DNA of 64,000 nucleotides from Diplocarpon mali (lineage: Eukaryota; Ascomycota; Leotiomycetes; Helotiales; Drepanopezizaceae). The position numbers were made by a program, and so were the translations under genes. The stretch is taken from positions 1 through 64,000 of the forward strand of contig JAENRP010000228.1 of assembly GCA_024741835.1 (NCBI GenBank), in the 5' to 3' direction. The notes under the pieces are model-generated. The model was not told where the DNA came from, did not search any database, and saw only the letters and a list, made by a program, of their open reading frames with translations. Each line of letters begins with the position of its first letter. Position 1 is the stretch's first letter. Of the stretch, positions 13,101 through 24,217 are shown in pieces.

Positions 13101-13748
13101 CTCGAATAATAGAACCTCTTTGCCCTCCCCAGTCGCCCATTGACCGTCCCCTAAACCTTCGCCTCCAGTAATACCCCCAACAGATGCATCTGGAGCAGGG
13201 CCAGCAGCATGCCACGTCTTAGCCCTGCCACCCTTGAAAGTATCATCTCTCTCAGAACCCCTCACGTCAACCTGTAGCATTGCCTCATCCACATATGAAA
13301 AGCTAATTCCCCCAGGACGTAACGCAACAATGCGCGCAACCTCCTCAATCTTCAGGTCCCGCTTGATATGACCTTCAACAGCCGACTTGATATTATCGAA
13401 CGTCGTCGCGAGATGTTTGCGTGTAGAGCAAAACGTGAAGACAAGATTCAGGGCTCGATGGGTCTTTTCGAGCAACTGGAAAGAGGTGGGCCACAAAATG
13501 GTGCTGGTGACAGGATTCGATAGCGTAGATGCATCTCGCGACATTCTGGGAGGCTGCTTGGCCTTCGTACTTCGACGTGGCTTCGAACCGCCATCGTGAG
13601 TCTTGGTGGGAATTGTGGAGGTGCTCGAAGATGGCTCAGAACCATCTTCGGATAGCGCTGACAATTGGTGATCTGGCTCCTGTACACATGTCCGTTTGCG
13701 TTTCCGTGATATTTGCTTAGAGACTGTGGCTGCCTTCAGTTTCCCCAT
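10160..13748 (-). CDS. HRQ1: ATP-dependent 3'-5' DNA helicase Hrq1 (RecQ4-like)
   Basis: Predicted exons 13748-10409 and 10350-10160 give 1176 residues. The 58-bp intron near the 3' end (GTGTGG donor, GCAG acceptor) is needed to join the last 63 residues in frame. A basic nuclear-type N-terminus (KQISRKRKRT) is followed by a disordered stretch. The superfamily 2 helicase core follows, with Walker A STSSGKS at about 404-410, DEIH box at about 514-517, motif III SAT at about 552-554 and motif VI QQSGRAGRR at about 730-740. The C-terminal part has the Cys cluster CHCYEGCQECVTSEQC, typical of the DUF1998/MrfA-type zinc site in Hrq1. Family members unwind DNA during interstrand crosslink repair and telomere maintenance in the nucleus. 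Length fits fungal Hrq1. The start ATG is the first in the long frame and lies about 450 bp from the end of the next gene. Confidence 0.93.
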
Positions 13749-14196
13749 TACGGACGGTTATGATGGAGGGGCAACATTGGTGTTGAGCTCGCGTCGATTC
13801 AATCACGTTGTGAAGCCTCCGCGTTATCCTCGGTGCGCGCTATCACGTGTAAATCAATTTACCAGGCATCACAAAAATTACACACGAAAAGTAGTTCGAA
13901 GAAAGTTCCCTTGGTGTCATTAGGCCGAGCACTTTGTGAATTATCTAGGAGAGAGCGTATGCCCTCCAGCTTGTAATCCATCAAATCTGGCATCGAGCAT
14001 CGGCCCCCCTTCCCAAACCGCCTCGCTTTATGCTGCCGGTATGCCAAACTCCTCAAAAAAGTCCAATAATTGTGAGGCTTCTTTCCCTCCACGCCCGGAG
14101 AACATTTCATACGATGGTGTATCTCTAAAGCAAAATAAATCAAGACAAGTGCATTGTGTGGATGGCCAACATCAGTCTCCACTTGGATATATGTTC

Positions 14197-15983
14197 TCAT
14201 AGCTCACGCTGGACAGACTCCAGCTCGGCTCGGAAGATCCTTGCATTTGCTTCAGACATCTACACAGTGTTAACAATTTAATCAAGCAAGTGCTGGAGAT
14301 GCTTACCTTAAGGAGCATGTTCACGGGCTTTGGCTCCTTATCACCCTCAAATGCGGTAAAAATGATCTGCGCTGTGCTATTTGACGGTTTATCCTTGAAT
14401 TCCATAGCACGGACAATCACGGTGTTGAGAACAACTCGGTGGGTGTTTTCTTGACGCATAATTAGACGAGCGACCCGAGGGCCACTTGAGCCTGCGTCGT
14501 CGTCTTCGAGACCTGAAATATCAAACGAGCCAGGCTTCGGTACACCGTTATCGTCGTAGCTTACGCAGGATTTGGGCACGTTGATCTTGAGCGTCCCGAC
14601 ACCACGTTCCTTCCAGCCAGCTTCTTTCGACTCTATGGCAAATAATTTGGCTCTCAGTTGGAGTAACGTAGCCTCGCCAGCCTCTCCATCAGCAACTTGG
14701 AGATGTTAGCATGTTCTGCAATAAAATTGGATTTTCCTTGGAAAATACTAGCCTCGCAAATGCTTGCTTTTTTTCTTGTCATCTGGTGACACACGTCCGC
14801 TCTCTCCGTCATCTGAAGCTGCTCCTCCCTCAGTGTCGTCCGCATCACTGCCGGCATCCTCGTCACTCTCCGGAGCACCAAATGCTTTGGCTGGCTTCGT
14901 GGACAGAGTCGTGTTCTCTTTTCCGATGGGTGCGGCGAAACTTGATAATTTAGTCCCAGGGCCGCTTGCAAACCCATTCCCCAAATTGGAACCGAAGACA
15001 CTTCCTGACGCAAGACCTCCAAAACCATGGCTTACGCCGCTACCGAACCCAAACCCCGTGGATGTTTTCTCCCCGGAAACAAGTCCAAATCCGCTCGTGG
15101 TCGACGTCGAGGTTAGGCTCAGAGGTTTCGCTGTAGCCAAGCCACCGAAGCCAGACGTAGCAGGTTGAGCGCCACTGCTGAATATACTAGGTTTTGTTGC
15201 GCCGATGCTACCGAATGGTGAGCTTGCAGAGGCTGCAAGGGAAGCGAAGCCGGAACTCGCAAAAGCAGCAGCAGATGTCTTTGGCTCTTTTGAAGATGCA
15301 CTGGGAGAGCTTTCTTTCGATGTAGATTTCGTAGTCTGTTCGTCCGACTTAGAAACTGCCGACACGACTTCCGGCTACAGGATAAATTAGATTATGTTCT
15401 ACGAGAGAGCAGAGGAACAGCTTACAGATTCGTCTGCGGGTTTCTCTACAGGCTTTGGGAGTTCTTCTGACGTATCACGGTGCCGCTTCTTTTCTGGCCC
15501 CGATCTTGTTGTTCGATTTCCGTTGACCACGCTGCCATCAGCTGAAGATCCTGCCTCGTCCACATTATCGTCCCCTAAATCTTTCGCATCCTCAACTTGA
15601 TCTCGACCTCTCTTCTTCTTCGGCGATGATAACCGGTCCCTCATCTCCTGATCTTGTGCATCTGCAGCCTCGGAATCTGGGGTGGTTGCCTTTGCAATTT
15701 CAGCCTTATCCTCCCCTGCAGGCTGGACTGTAGACTCTGGAACCCGAGGAACCGTTGCTTTGTCCGAAATCGTAGTGTGCTTCAGCTCTTCACTGGCAGC
15801 CATTGTCGCAGGGTCCTCCTTGTGCGTTGCACATTGCTCGTGCTGCTCATTCTCAGCATCAGCCATGGTCCGCGCTGGCGGCTTGTCATTGGGTTCAAAA
15901 GCATCATCAGATTTGTGATCTGTGGAGTTGTTCTGGCCAGAGCTCGTAGAAAGGATCCCTTCCTCAGCAGCAGAAGGCAACAT
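14197..15983 (-). CDS. Ran-binding nuclear protein, Yrb2/Nup50 type
   Basis: Predicted exons 15983-15426, 15374-14753, 14695-14307 and 14259-14197 give 543 residues. The N-terminal 200 residues are acidic with a basic NLS-like patch (SSPKKKRGRDQ). The middle is Gly/Phe/Ser-rich with FG-type motifs (SGFGGLATAK, STGFGFGSG). The C-terminal 150 residues form a RanBP1 domain, including LLQLRAKLFAIE, GWKERGVGTLKIN and RLIMRQENTHRVVLNT. This order matches yeast Yrb2 / S. pombe Hba1 and the Nup50 group, which bind Ran-GTP and help Crm1-dependent nuclear export. Intron 1 (51 bp) and intron 3 (47 bp) have GTAAGC donors. Intron 2 can only be joined in frame by a GC-AG pair (donor GAG|GCTAGT at 14752). 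The last coding exon is only 63 bp. Confidence 0.85.
14696..14752 (-). other. Putative GC-AG intron
   Basis: 57-bp intron 2 of the Ran-binding gene. The exon ends CGAG and the intron starts GCTAGT. A perfect GCTAAC branch site lies about 12 nt before the AAG acceptor. The only nearby GT (TAGTATTT) would put a stop straight after the junction. With the GC donor the frame continues into the RanBP1 domain. Confidence 0.6.
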
Positions 15984-17243
15984 GATTACGATGCTTCCTT
16001 ATCTTCATCCAAAAGATCTGCGACGTTGTGTTGCGTTGTATTGTGCGGAGTTGCTGTGATTTGTTTGCGGCCTTGGGTTAGGTTGTGCCCCTCTCACAGT
16101 GGATTGACAAGCCTTGGTCAAAGGATACGATTGTGCAAAGGTCACCGGAGTCGAGGCTCTTAGTTCTTGGTGCCACGCTAGTGAAGTAGATACACGAAGG
16201 CGAATAGTCGGGGATTGGGTAGGACTGTCCTGCGAACCTATTAATACATCACAATAGAATCAGCAGCTTTCAGCATCTGTCGGGGCCCTGTGGTTATCAT
16301 GAATTGCGTCTCCATTTCGAGCCCTGCGTCGCGGGTCGGGAAGTTCGACTGGCTTCCGCTGTAAGTTGTCTAATTCTGAATCCCTGCATGTTGCCACGCG
16401 CTTACTGACATCAATACGGTCTCTAGAACATTTCATTATTGATATGAAATATGCCGCGTTATAAATGAGAGTTTATCAGGATACTATTAGGAAATCATTT
16501 TAATGATATATGGTCTGTTGTTCACCGGCCACGCTACTTATTCGCCACGATAAATTTCCAACGACTACATGATCTCTTCATGAGGCCGAACCTCAATTGA
16601 TCAGCTGGGTCTCCCTTTTCCAATTTCAGGTTGATTGTCATCTGCCTCTGGTGCCCAAAAAAGCCTAGGAATCAGTATTCTATTTCCACTACGTCACAAA
16701 TACAATTGCTTGCCCACTTGCTAGCTGCATTGAGTATTCTGTATGACAGCTGGTATAATGGTCTTGATATATATTCATAGGACAGACTCCAACGGTTCGA
16801 ATTGATGTAGTGGTAATTGGGTGATTTGTGAAACGGAGTAGGCTATGTTAAGTTCGCTTGTTTGTTAAAATATTGTGCTTTGGAGTGGGCTAATGGGGGT
16901 TAAAGCAAGTGCCCGTGGGTAGCGAAACAGACTCATCAGTCCTTTGAAGATTGTCTAATCAGATTGTAAAGTCATGGATTGTTGTATCTAATGTGACCTT
17001 CTTGCCCCAAATTGGGTACTCGCAATTTTCTTTTGTAAGGTAGGTTAGTATTGCTTCGGTTGCAAAACACAGAAGATCTTTAATTCTGCGTTCAGCGGAT
17101 GTCTGAAATGAGACTTCCATAATCTTCTTTATAACCAATTCAATCTACCGTCTTTGTGCTTAACCTTCTTCCACTCCTTCGAGCACCGACTTCCCCAATC
17201 ACAAAGCCCCCCTGCAAGCTCTCCATAGTATTTCTCCCCTCTC
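15984..17243. other. Intergenic, promoter side of Ran-binding gene
   Basis: About 1.26 kb. Contains the 5' region of the Ran-binding gene and the 3' region of the small minus-strand gene. Somewhat AT-rich from 16400 to 17130. No open frame supported. Confidence 0.55.
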
Positions 17244-17534
17244 CTAATCCCCAGCATTGTCCTCGGTCACGTCCTCAACCTTCCTCACCACTCCTGTATT
17301 CCTACTACCCAAAGCCCTCCCATTCTCATCAATCTGCCTCCCATATTCATCAAAGCGCCTAGTCTCGTGGATAACGGGCTCTCCCAGAGTCTGCGACCGG
17401 GTATATGTTGTGGTGCCGGCAGATGTGCTGTGGGAGGTGTGCTGGTAGGCCTGGCCTGTACGTTGGCCGTTGGATGATGTTGTGCTGGAGTAGGAGAAGC
17501 TGGAGTAGGTGGTGTAGTGCGACGTTTGAGACAT
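17244..17534 (-). CDS. Small Ser/Thr/Tyr-rich hypothetical protein
   Basis: Single-exon frame of 96 residues with ATG at 17534. The N-terminal half is almost entirely Ser, Thr, Tyr and Gln (SQTSHYTTYSSFSYSST). The C-terminal half is charged and better structured (ETRRFDEYGRQIDENGRALG). No signal peptide, membrane segment or known domain is visible. The biased yet ordered composition and clean ATG-to-stop frame suggest a real small fungal protein, but I cannot name a family. It is likely disordered, and a function cannot be given. Confidence 0.5.
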   Translation of the reverse strand: MSQTSHYTTYSSFSYSSTTSSNGQRTGQAYQHTSHSTSAGTTTYTRSQTLGEPVIHETRRFDEYGRQIDENGRALGSRNTGVVRKVEDVTEDNAGD

Positions 17535-18084
17535 GTCTCATGGAACTTGAGAGTTTGCTTTCTCTAAGATATTTTGTGGTTTCTCAACATTGCCGGTAGG
17601 AGCATCCTGTGGAAGGGCGGGTTGGATGTCAAATATGTGTTGTTAACAAGGGAGTTTCTGCCGAGTGCCATTGACATCATACTGGCGATCCCATCTGCCG
17701 ATCCATACATAGCTTGTGGAGCTCGTCTGAATGAAACTTCCAGATGAAACGAAAGCAACCGAGGGTCTCAAAGCTTGGACAAACATGCATGTTTACCTTA
17801 TCCCCAGAATCTTGTCAGCCTCGCTTGATGCGGGGGTAAGGATGGGGGCTCCAGGTGGGACTCGTCCACCCTTGCCGGGCGGTGAGACTTGTCTAAAGCT
17901 CACAGAACCTACCTGACCATACCTCTACCACAGTACTTTACCTATGCCGCCTTTATTGAGTAACTGATATGTAAGAGCTAAACGGTACTATTAAGATGCA
18001 TTAGCTTTACGATATCCTAACCTGTCTGTGTACGCTCGAGAACCCTCCTCGATGGACAATGTTCTTAACATGCTATAAATACGA

Positions 18085-18815
18085 CGGCTCAAAACTTGTA
18101 GGTGGTGTCTCTCACGAACCTGCAGATTCTTTTCAAGAGTCTGAAGAGCCGAGATGAAGTCCTCTCAATTATGAAATAATCAAACTCTGAGTCGAGTAAA
18201 GCCAGAACTTCTTAAAATCATTAGAACGAAAGCTTTTAATGCTTACCTTTCTATGAACACCCTTTACTTTCGCCCTCTACTTACGTACTCTAGGATTACT
18301 TAACTATATACCTACGATTAGAGGAAGGGCTTAATGATGAATTCAAAGGGAAACAAGGCGGGTAATAGTACGGAAGGAAAAGGAAGAGATAAAAGGATAC
18401 GTTTCAAAGCCTAGCAGCTTTGGAAGATTGTTTTCCGTAAGCTAAAGCCGATAAGGAGATTTATGATCATTAGCCGCTACTACTTAGCAAGACGCTTTAT
18501 ATAATCAAATAAATACTCGCATTCGTAAGGAGCGTTTATTCTAGGATAAGAAACCCAAAGCGACTTTATTTATCTAGGCACCTCGTTGAGAATATCCTCG
18601 CTTAAGATCTAGATAGAATAACTATTAATTAAGGTATAGGTTGGAAGGATTTGGGGGTTGCGAGTGTTATGGGCTAAATATTAGATTCATGGAGTTTTAT
18701 ACTATTTTTGTCCTTATACCTAATTCGACTGTAGCATTTTCCGGCTATACTACATAGTTTAGAACCAATATGGCAACTTAAAGGGAAAAAATACAAAGAT
18801 CTTGATAAGTTAGAT
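18085..18815 (+). mobile_element. Decayed TIR-element copy 1 (left end kept)
   Basis: AT-rich stretch that aligns by eye, with many substitutions, to 30015-30766 in the same orientation. Shared landmarks in order are GGTGGTGTCTCT, AACCTGCA, GGATYACTTAA followed by TATATACC, TAGCCGCT, AATCAAATAAATA/GATTAAATAAATA, GGCGACT-type TTTATC and AAGGGAAAAA. The left terminal repeat is present near 18085-18135. A right terminal repeat like that at 30720-30766 is not visible, so this copy is truncated or diverged. No intact transposase frame remains. The TA enrichment fits RIP. Confidence 0.6.
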
Positions 18816-20846
18816 CAAGAAGAAGCGGGCGTCTAAGGCAACAATGCCAATAAAAATGAGAAAAGGTCACCAAAACAGCTTCCCACTACTATGGAGAGAA
18901 GGTTATAATTTTGAGAATTAAATGTTAGAAGCTAGGACGATAGAAAAGTGACTCACTGTCTCCCGGAGTAGAAACAATTCGAACTATTGACTAAAAGCTT
19001 GCAAACCTGTAAGGTATCGGTCTCTCAATTAAGTGTTCAGGTTTAAGGTTTTCGGCTTGCTTCGCTTGCTCTTTCACGAAGTAAATAGTCAGACTTTTCT
19101 TACCTTTCGGAAGGTTCCTGCCCTACTTACATCCACTGTGCTAAGAAGAAAAAAGAGATCAGTGTTAGAGAGCGAATACATCACTAGATCTGGGTATACA
19201 ATGTGGCAGGATCCAGAGGATGGACGAAACCCCTTTTAATACAGGTAAGCGATGCGGGATCAACAAGGGAGGCCTTCTCCACGGCCATTTTGACGTACAA
19301 CCTGCAGTTGGACCATAGTTGGAAAACTAAAGAAACTGAACATTTTCAATGCTAAAAGACACGATGCGGCTACTTACGAGCAGACCAGGGGCACTTCGAC
19401 TGCGAGAAAATTCGCCAAAAAGTCCAGACGCGGTCACGGGACAATCAGAGCGCTCGTCTTGGCTAGGACAGCCTCTTAACTCCGATGCGCTAATTTACAA
19501 ACTTTATAAAAGCCTACTTCACCTCACCTCTCTCGACCAGGCAATGCAGCACCCGCCTCTGTCCCTTGAAAACCAAGCTGTGGGTAAAGAGAATGCGTCG
19601 CCAACACTCAGCCCTGCCCAGGTGCTGGTCTGCTGCAGCAAGATGGACTCGCTTTGTCAATCCAGAGATCTCTCGTCTCGGGACGAACCCTCGCAAACTT
19701 TCTTGCGGACGAGACTCGCCGTTCCTACGGACCGCGGCAAGAGAGGCTTCAATCCCAAGTCTTTCATGTGCTCTATGACTACATGATCGCACCGTATCTC
19801 TGCTTTTGAGCAACTTGTTTGTATTTCTCGTATTGCGAGATTCAGCACTTGCTATAGCTGAATCCGGGAAGCATTTTCTTGTTACTCGCGATGGACTTCC
19901 GGGCGGAACAATCTGCTTTCTCGCATTAAGGGCTTTACGCTGTGGAGGCGAAATGTGCGAGATGGTGCTGTTCTGGAATGGAGCTCTTGAGGGGAGTGTG
20001 ATGTGGTGACATCAACACTCGGAATACTCGGATAGCCCTATAACAGACCGTATTCTGGAAAGTCGGTCCTACCTAAATGCAAACAATCAAGAAGAAGAAA
20101 ATGGTCAAAGACGGTATGCGACCCTCACCCAAACAAACCCACCGAAGAGCAAGCCACCTCCTCTCCCCTCCCCTCACTCCCTCATTCATTCATTCATTCC
20201 ATTCCCCTCTCTCTATTCAAGTCCCAGCTCCCTGCGCGTCACACCCCACCCCCTCCCGACCGCGGATATCAAACAACAACTCCCATACCCATCCCATTTT
20301 CCACTCCATTTCCAAGTCCGATTCCAAGTCCGAGGCAGCAGCAGCGTTGCTTCCTATCCATTCTTGGCGATGCGAGGTGATCTTCCCGTTGTGCTTAGGT
20401 ATAGGGATTTCTGGAATCTGCGAGTAGAAATAAGAGGTGTTGGGACTCGTCCGGCTGGGGGTTCGGGACAGCAAGCGGGCATTGGGTACTGCAGGCCTCA
20501 CGCTTCGAGTTGGGTGTGGCAGTGCTCCCGTTAAACCAGGCTCTGCGTGTCCCGCCGAGTGGCTTTCTGGAGAAGTGATTCGAGCGTCCCGAAGGCTGTC
20601 AGAACAGGTGCGGAGAGTGATGGTCAATCTTGGCACTGTGGTGCGTCACGTCGTAGTAACAGGCCGAGAGCACAGAGAAGAAACACATTCTTGATTTCGA
20701 TAGATGGTATCTTGTAGCAGCCCACCTCTATGGCCATCACATCTCGAGGTATACATAAGGCACCCAACACCAACCATAGGCTCCCAGAAAATCCAAAAAT
20801 CGAAGCTCCCCACGACAAATCGCACCCTCTGCCTCGAGCCCCGGGC
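18816..20846. other. Intergenic, no supported gene
   Basis: AT-rich to about 19250, then more balanced. Holds short frames without domains and a CATT microsatellite at about 20180-20200. The 3' end of YIP4 must lie at its right edge. Confidence 0.5.
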
Positions 20847-21877
20847 TCAGCTTATGAAGCACAAGCATCCCAGTCCCAGGTAGAACACGAAGAGTGGGTA
20901 TACGGCAATGCCGACTCGGTTCTTGACGACGCCGCTTCCGCCTAGGATGCTGACGCCGGCGGCTAAGGACCAGGCGACTAGGACGAGGTAGATGGGTACC
21001 CGTGCGACGGTCGGGAGGCTGAAGACTGAGAGGAGGGCTGCGATGACCAAGGGGAAGAGGGTGTAGCCGATGATGCAGACGCTTTGCGCGAATGATCTAT
21101 GGCTCGTATTAGACGTGTTCTGCAGGACGGCTTGCAAGGGATCTCACATATTCCCACCCAGCAGCTTGATCTGCATAGTGACCACCGCTTCGCCAATCCA
21201 CACCATGGCAAACACCCCACTAAACACCAAGCTCTTCTGCTCCGAATCCGCCCTGAAGCTCAAGAAAAGGCTCAACAGCAGACAGAACACCAATGGGCCC
21301 CACAGATCCCAGTCCCGGAGCCCTTCACTCATATTACCCTGCGCGAGCAGCGTTTCGGCATCTATCGCCCTGCCGGCGAGCCCCATGATCTCGTCCCGAG
21401 CACCGCTGATACCGGCGCCGCGAATGTTATCGTAGGCGCCGCGGATGGAGGTCGTGCCGTCCAGCATAGAGCCGCCAAAGAGGTACTTGGGATACAGGAC
21501 CTCGCGCATCTTGGACCAGACGGCCAGCAGGTCCCGGCGCAGAGTATCCCAGACGGACTCGTCGATTGTATTCGTCGGCGCCCGCCGGTCTTCGCCGGGG
21601 ATCCGGGAGGAGAGGTAGGATTCACCGAGGGGGGCGGAAGAGGAGCCGCTGGTGATGTTGCCGGATACTAGGGCTGCGCGCGAGGAATGTGTATTGGAAG
21701 GTTCAAGAGGGTCGTTGAGATCGTCGAGGTCAGCTTGGGGAGGTCAGCTTTGGGTTTTGGCTGAGCAGATACTCAGAGAAGAAGCCGATTCAGCATACCA
21801 TCATCCGGATCGATCAGATCATCGTCCGCGATCTGGGGTGGGTTGTAACGTTCATAGGGATTTGAAGAAGACGCCAT
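20847..21877 (-). CDS. YIP4: Yip1-domain Golgi membrane protein, YIP4/YIPF6 group
   Basis: Predicted exons 21877-21799, 21733-21148 and 21096-20847 give 304 residues. Introns are 65 bp (GTATGC donor) and 51 bp (GTGAGA donor), both frame-keeping. The N-terminal half is cytosolic, Asp/Pro-rich (NPYERYNPPQIADDDLIDP) and ends in the amphipathic WDTLRRDLLAVWSKMREVL. The C-terminal half is the Yip1 domain with about five membrane segments, starting DLWGPLVFCLLLSLFLSF. It contains the family-typical KLLGGN-ISFAQSVCIIGY junction, which is only formed after splicing. YIP4/YIPF6 proteins sit in Golgi membranes and interact with Rab GTPases in vesicle traffic. Spliced sequence and length match the family well. 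Confidence 0.9.
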
Positions 21878-22306
21878 TGTGTTGTTATGATGGGGCTGGT
21901 ACAGTCGGTACCCCTGGTTGAGAGCTAAGAAGTATGCTTTACTTCACGGGCACTTGAGGCGACTGGACAGAAAACTTCGCGACAAATTCGAGTGCTGGAG
22001 GAGATGTGTGGAGCTATCCCCAGCTGTCCTCAACTGTTGCGTGCCTGCCAAGACCTGGCTAATTAGCTAGTCCCAATTGGGAAAGGCCCTTGGCAGCTTC
22101 CATCGTTCGTGTTAGAGATACGGCACTGGTTTGAGACCGAAATTCTGGAGAACATAAGGTATTTTGTTCATCTAATCATTTAAACATTTTACAAAGACAA
22201 GTGCGGGCAAAAAAGAGATATTTGTATATTCCCTGACTAATGGATCACCCGGTGCCAAGAACAGAACCAGCGAAATCCTCGCCATTCTCAGTCAGCTAAA
22301 TCCATC

Positions 22307-24217
22307 CTAGAGCCAGCTGCGCTGTTCGTATTTGCCGGCATTCTGATGCTGTTGATCCTGTTGTTCAGTCACTTCGGGATAATGAGCAGGGGCTTCTAGT
22401 GGCGCCGATGACAAGATACCATGTCCTTGGTATGAGTGAGACTGAGGCTCAACCTTTGATTCCGGGAATTGTGCATCGAGCATGGAACCGGAACTGCTCA
22501 GGCCCATTCCTTCAGTTCCGTAATGGCGGTGAAAAAGTTCTTCCCGCCGTCTGTAATGGAAAGGCACTTCATTACCGTGACGTGATACGTTTGTTCTCTG
22601 AATGAAGCGAGACCATCTTACGGCTGCTTGGTTGTGCGGAGGCACGTAGCCATGGCTGGGCTGGGCACGAGGATCCCAGACCGGGAGACCTCCAGGCGGC
22701 TGAGCCTCCCCTCGCGGCACGCCGCGACCGTACAAGGCAATATTTCCGTTAATGCCCGTCAAGGACCACGCAAATACTGCCACTTCTCGAATCGAATTCA
22801 TGAATTCATCAAGCGGTGGGCCACCGACTGGAATCTGAGGAGCATGCAGACCATGTTGAGAGGGGTGATGAAAGTCTGCTTGACGCTGCTGGGGTCGAAT
22901 GGGATTCGCACCCCATGGAGCTGCAAATAATCCGTTCTCGTATCGCGGAGCCTGGGCAGCTTGATGCACCGAGGTCATCATCGGCCGGGCTTTTCGCAGT
23001 ACAACCACTAAGCCGTCGGAAGTGCATGAAACGACGGCTTCAATCTCCAACGGCTCGGGGGCCACTCTGGGAGAACGCGCTACTCTTCTTCGACGGCCTT
23101 CTGAGGGAGACGCCACTGCTAAGGAGAACGTCGAAGGGCTAGATCGAGATGCCCCGCCGTGGTCGAATATTGCAGGAGTAGCGTCCTGCTCAATATCCGT
23201 ACTCTCCCCTGAAGATATGCGGGTATCATCACGACGCACACTGGCTGCAGCAGATGCTGAAGAGTCTCCACTTCCAGAGGTCGGGGGAGCCAATGATGCA
23301 GATGCACCTCCTTCTGGCACATGGTTCGGGTCAATATCCATATAGTCATTAAGGACCACGCCTCCGTCTTCCGAATCGCTACTCTGACTAGCTTCACGCA
23401 TTTCTTCGTCAAAGTCCTCTTCCCGGCGAGGATCTCGGCGCCAGAATCTCAGGTAGGCAATCGAGTCGTTAGCCTTCGCACTCTCCAAGCAACGGATAGC
23501 CTCCGGGAGACAGTTCTCTTGTATGCACTCGTAGAAGCTCTTGTCCTTGAACTGCTCGGGTGTCAGCCCAAGAATGGTGCTGACGGCATTTGTAGCGTAC
23601 ATGACGGTGAGAGTGCGTGTGAAGCGGTTCAGTATCAAAGCAGCTCGAGGCTCAAGAAAAGAAGCTTGCGGAGGAGTCCGAAATTTGGAGGATAAGTGTT
23701 CTAACATGTGATAACGGGGGTCTCTTGGAGAGGATGCGAAGAGACGTCGAATCGCTGGGGCTTCCAAAGCTCGGCCTGCTCGTTCTCAGCATCAATTGAT
23801 CAATAGGTACATCGAAACTTACGTTCGTTCCTCGCGTCTCCCCTATAGATACTAGTACATGCAACCAGAACCTCGTAAACAATTGTGAATACACATTCAC
23901 AGCCCACCCAGTAACCATCACGGTGCCAAATCCGAGCATAGTTTAAGACGGCAGCTTTATCCATGTGCAGGCCACGGTTGTGGATGGTCTTGGCATTCAT
24001 AACTTCGTCGGGATGGAAATAATCGAAACATGATTTGCCAATGATCTCCTCTGGCTGGAAGCCCAGAGTGTCAGCGACCGACTCCGAGGCAAACATAATG
24101 TTAGCCTGCGGAGTCAAATCTAGTAAAAATTGCCATTAGTAATTCACATCTGAGCATGATACCGTAAGGCAAAATGATTAGGTACTGACTGTGAATGGTC
24201 ATAAATGTAGTCTCCAT
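22307..24217 (-). CDS. Twin-PAS domain regulator without LOV cysteine
   Basis: Predicted exons 24217-24190, 24119-23823 and 23775-22307 give 597 residues. Exon 1 encodes only METTFMTIH. A first PAS domain follows (NIMFASESVADTLGF, EEIIGKSCFDYFHPDE), then a second (MYATNAVSTILGLTPEQF, SFYECIQENCLPEAIRCLE). The remaining 350 residues are Ser/Pro/Gly-rich and probably disordered, ending near QQDQQHQNAGKYEQRSWL. The photoactive LOV motif (NCRFLQ type) is absent, and no GATA zinc finger or bHLH follows. This is therefore not WC-1 or Vivid but a PAS sensor or coregulator of unknown ligand. Intron 2 is very short, with three possible in-frame acceptors (see findings). The gene has a long upstream region without another gene, perhaps with regulatory sites. 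Confidence 0.8.

Noticed and set aside
13859..14200. 113-codon minus-strand frame after the Ran-binding gene
   Set aside because: Begins over the last exon of that gene in another frame and has no recognisable content.
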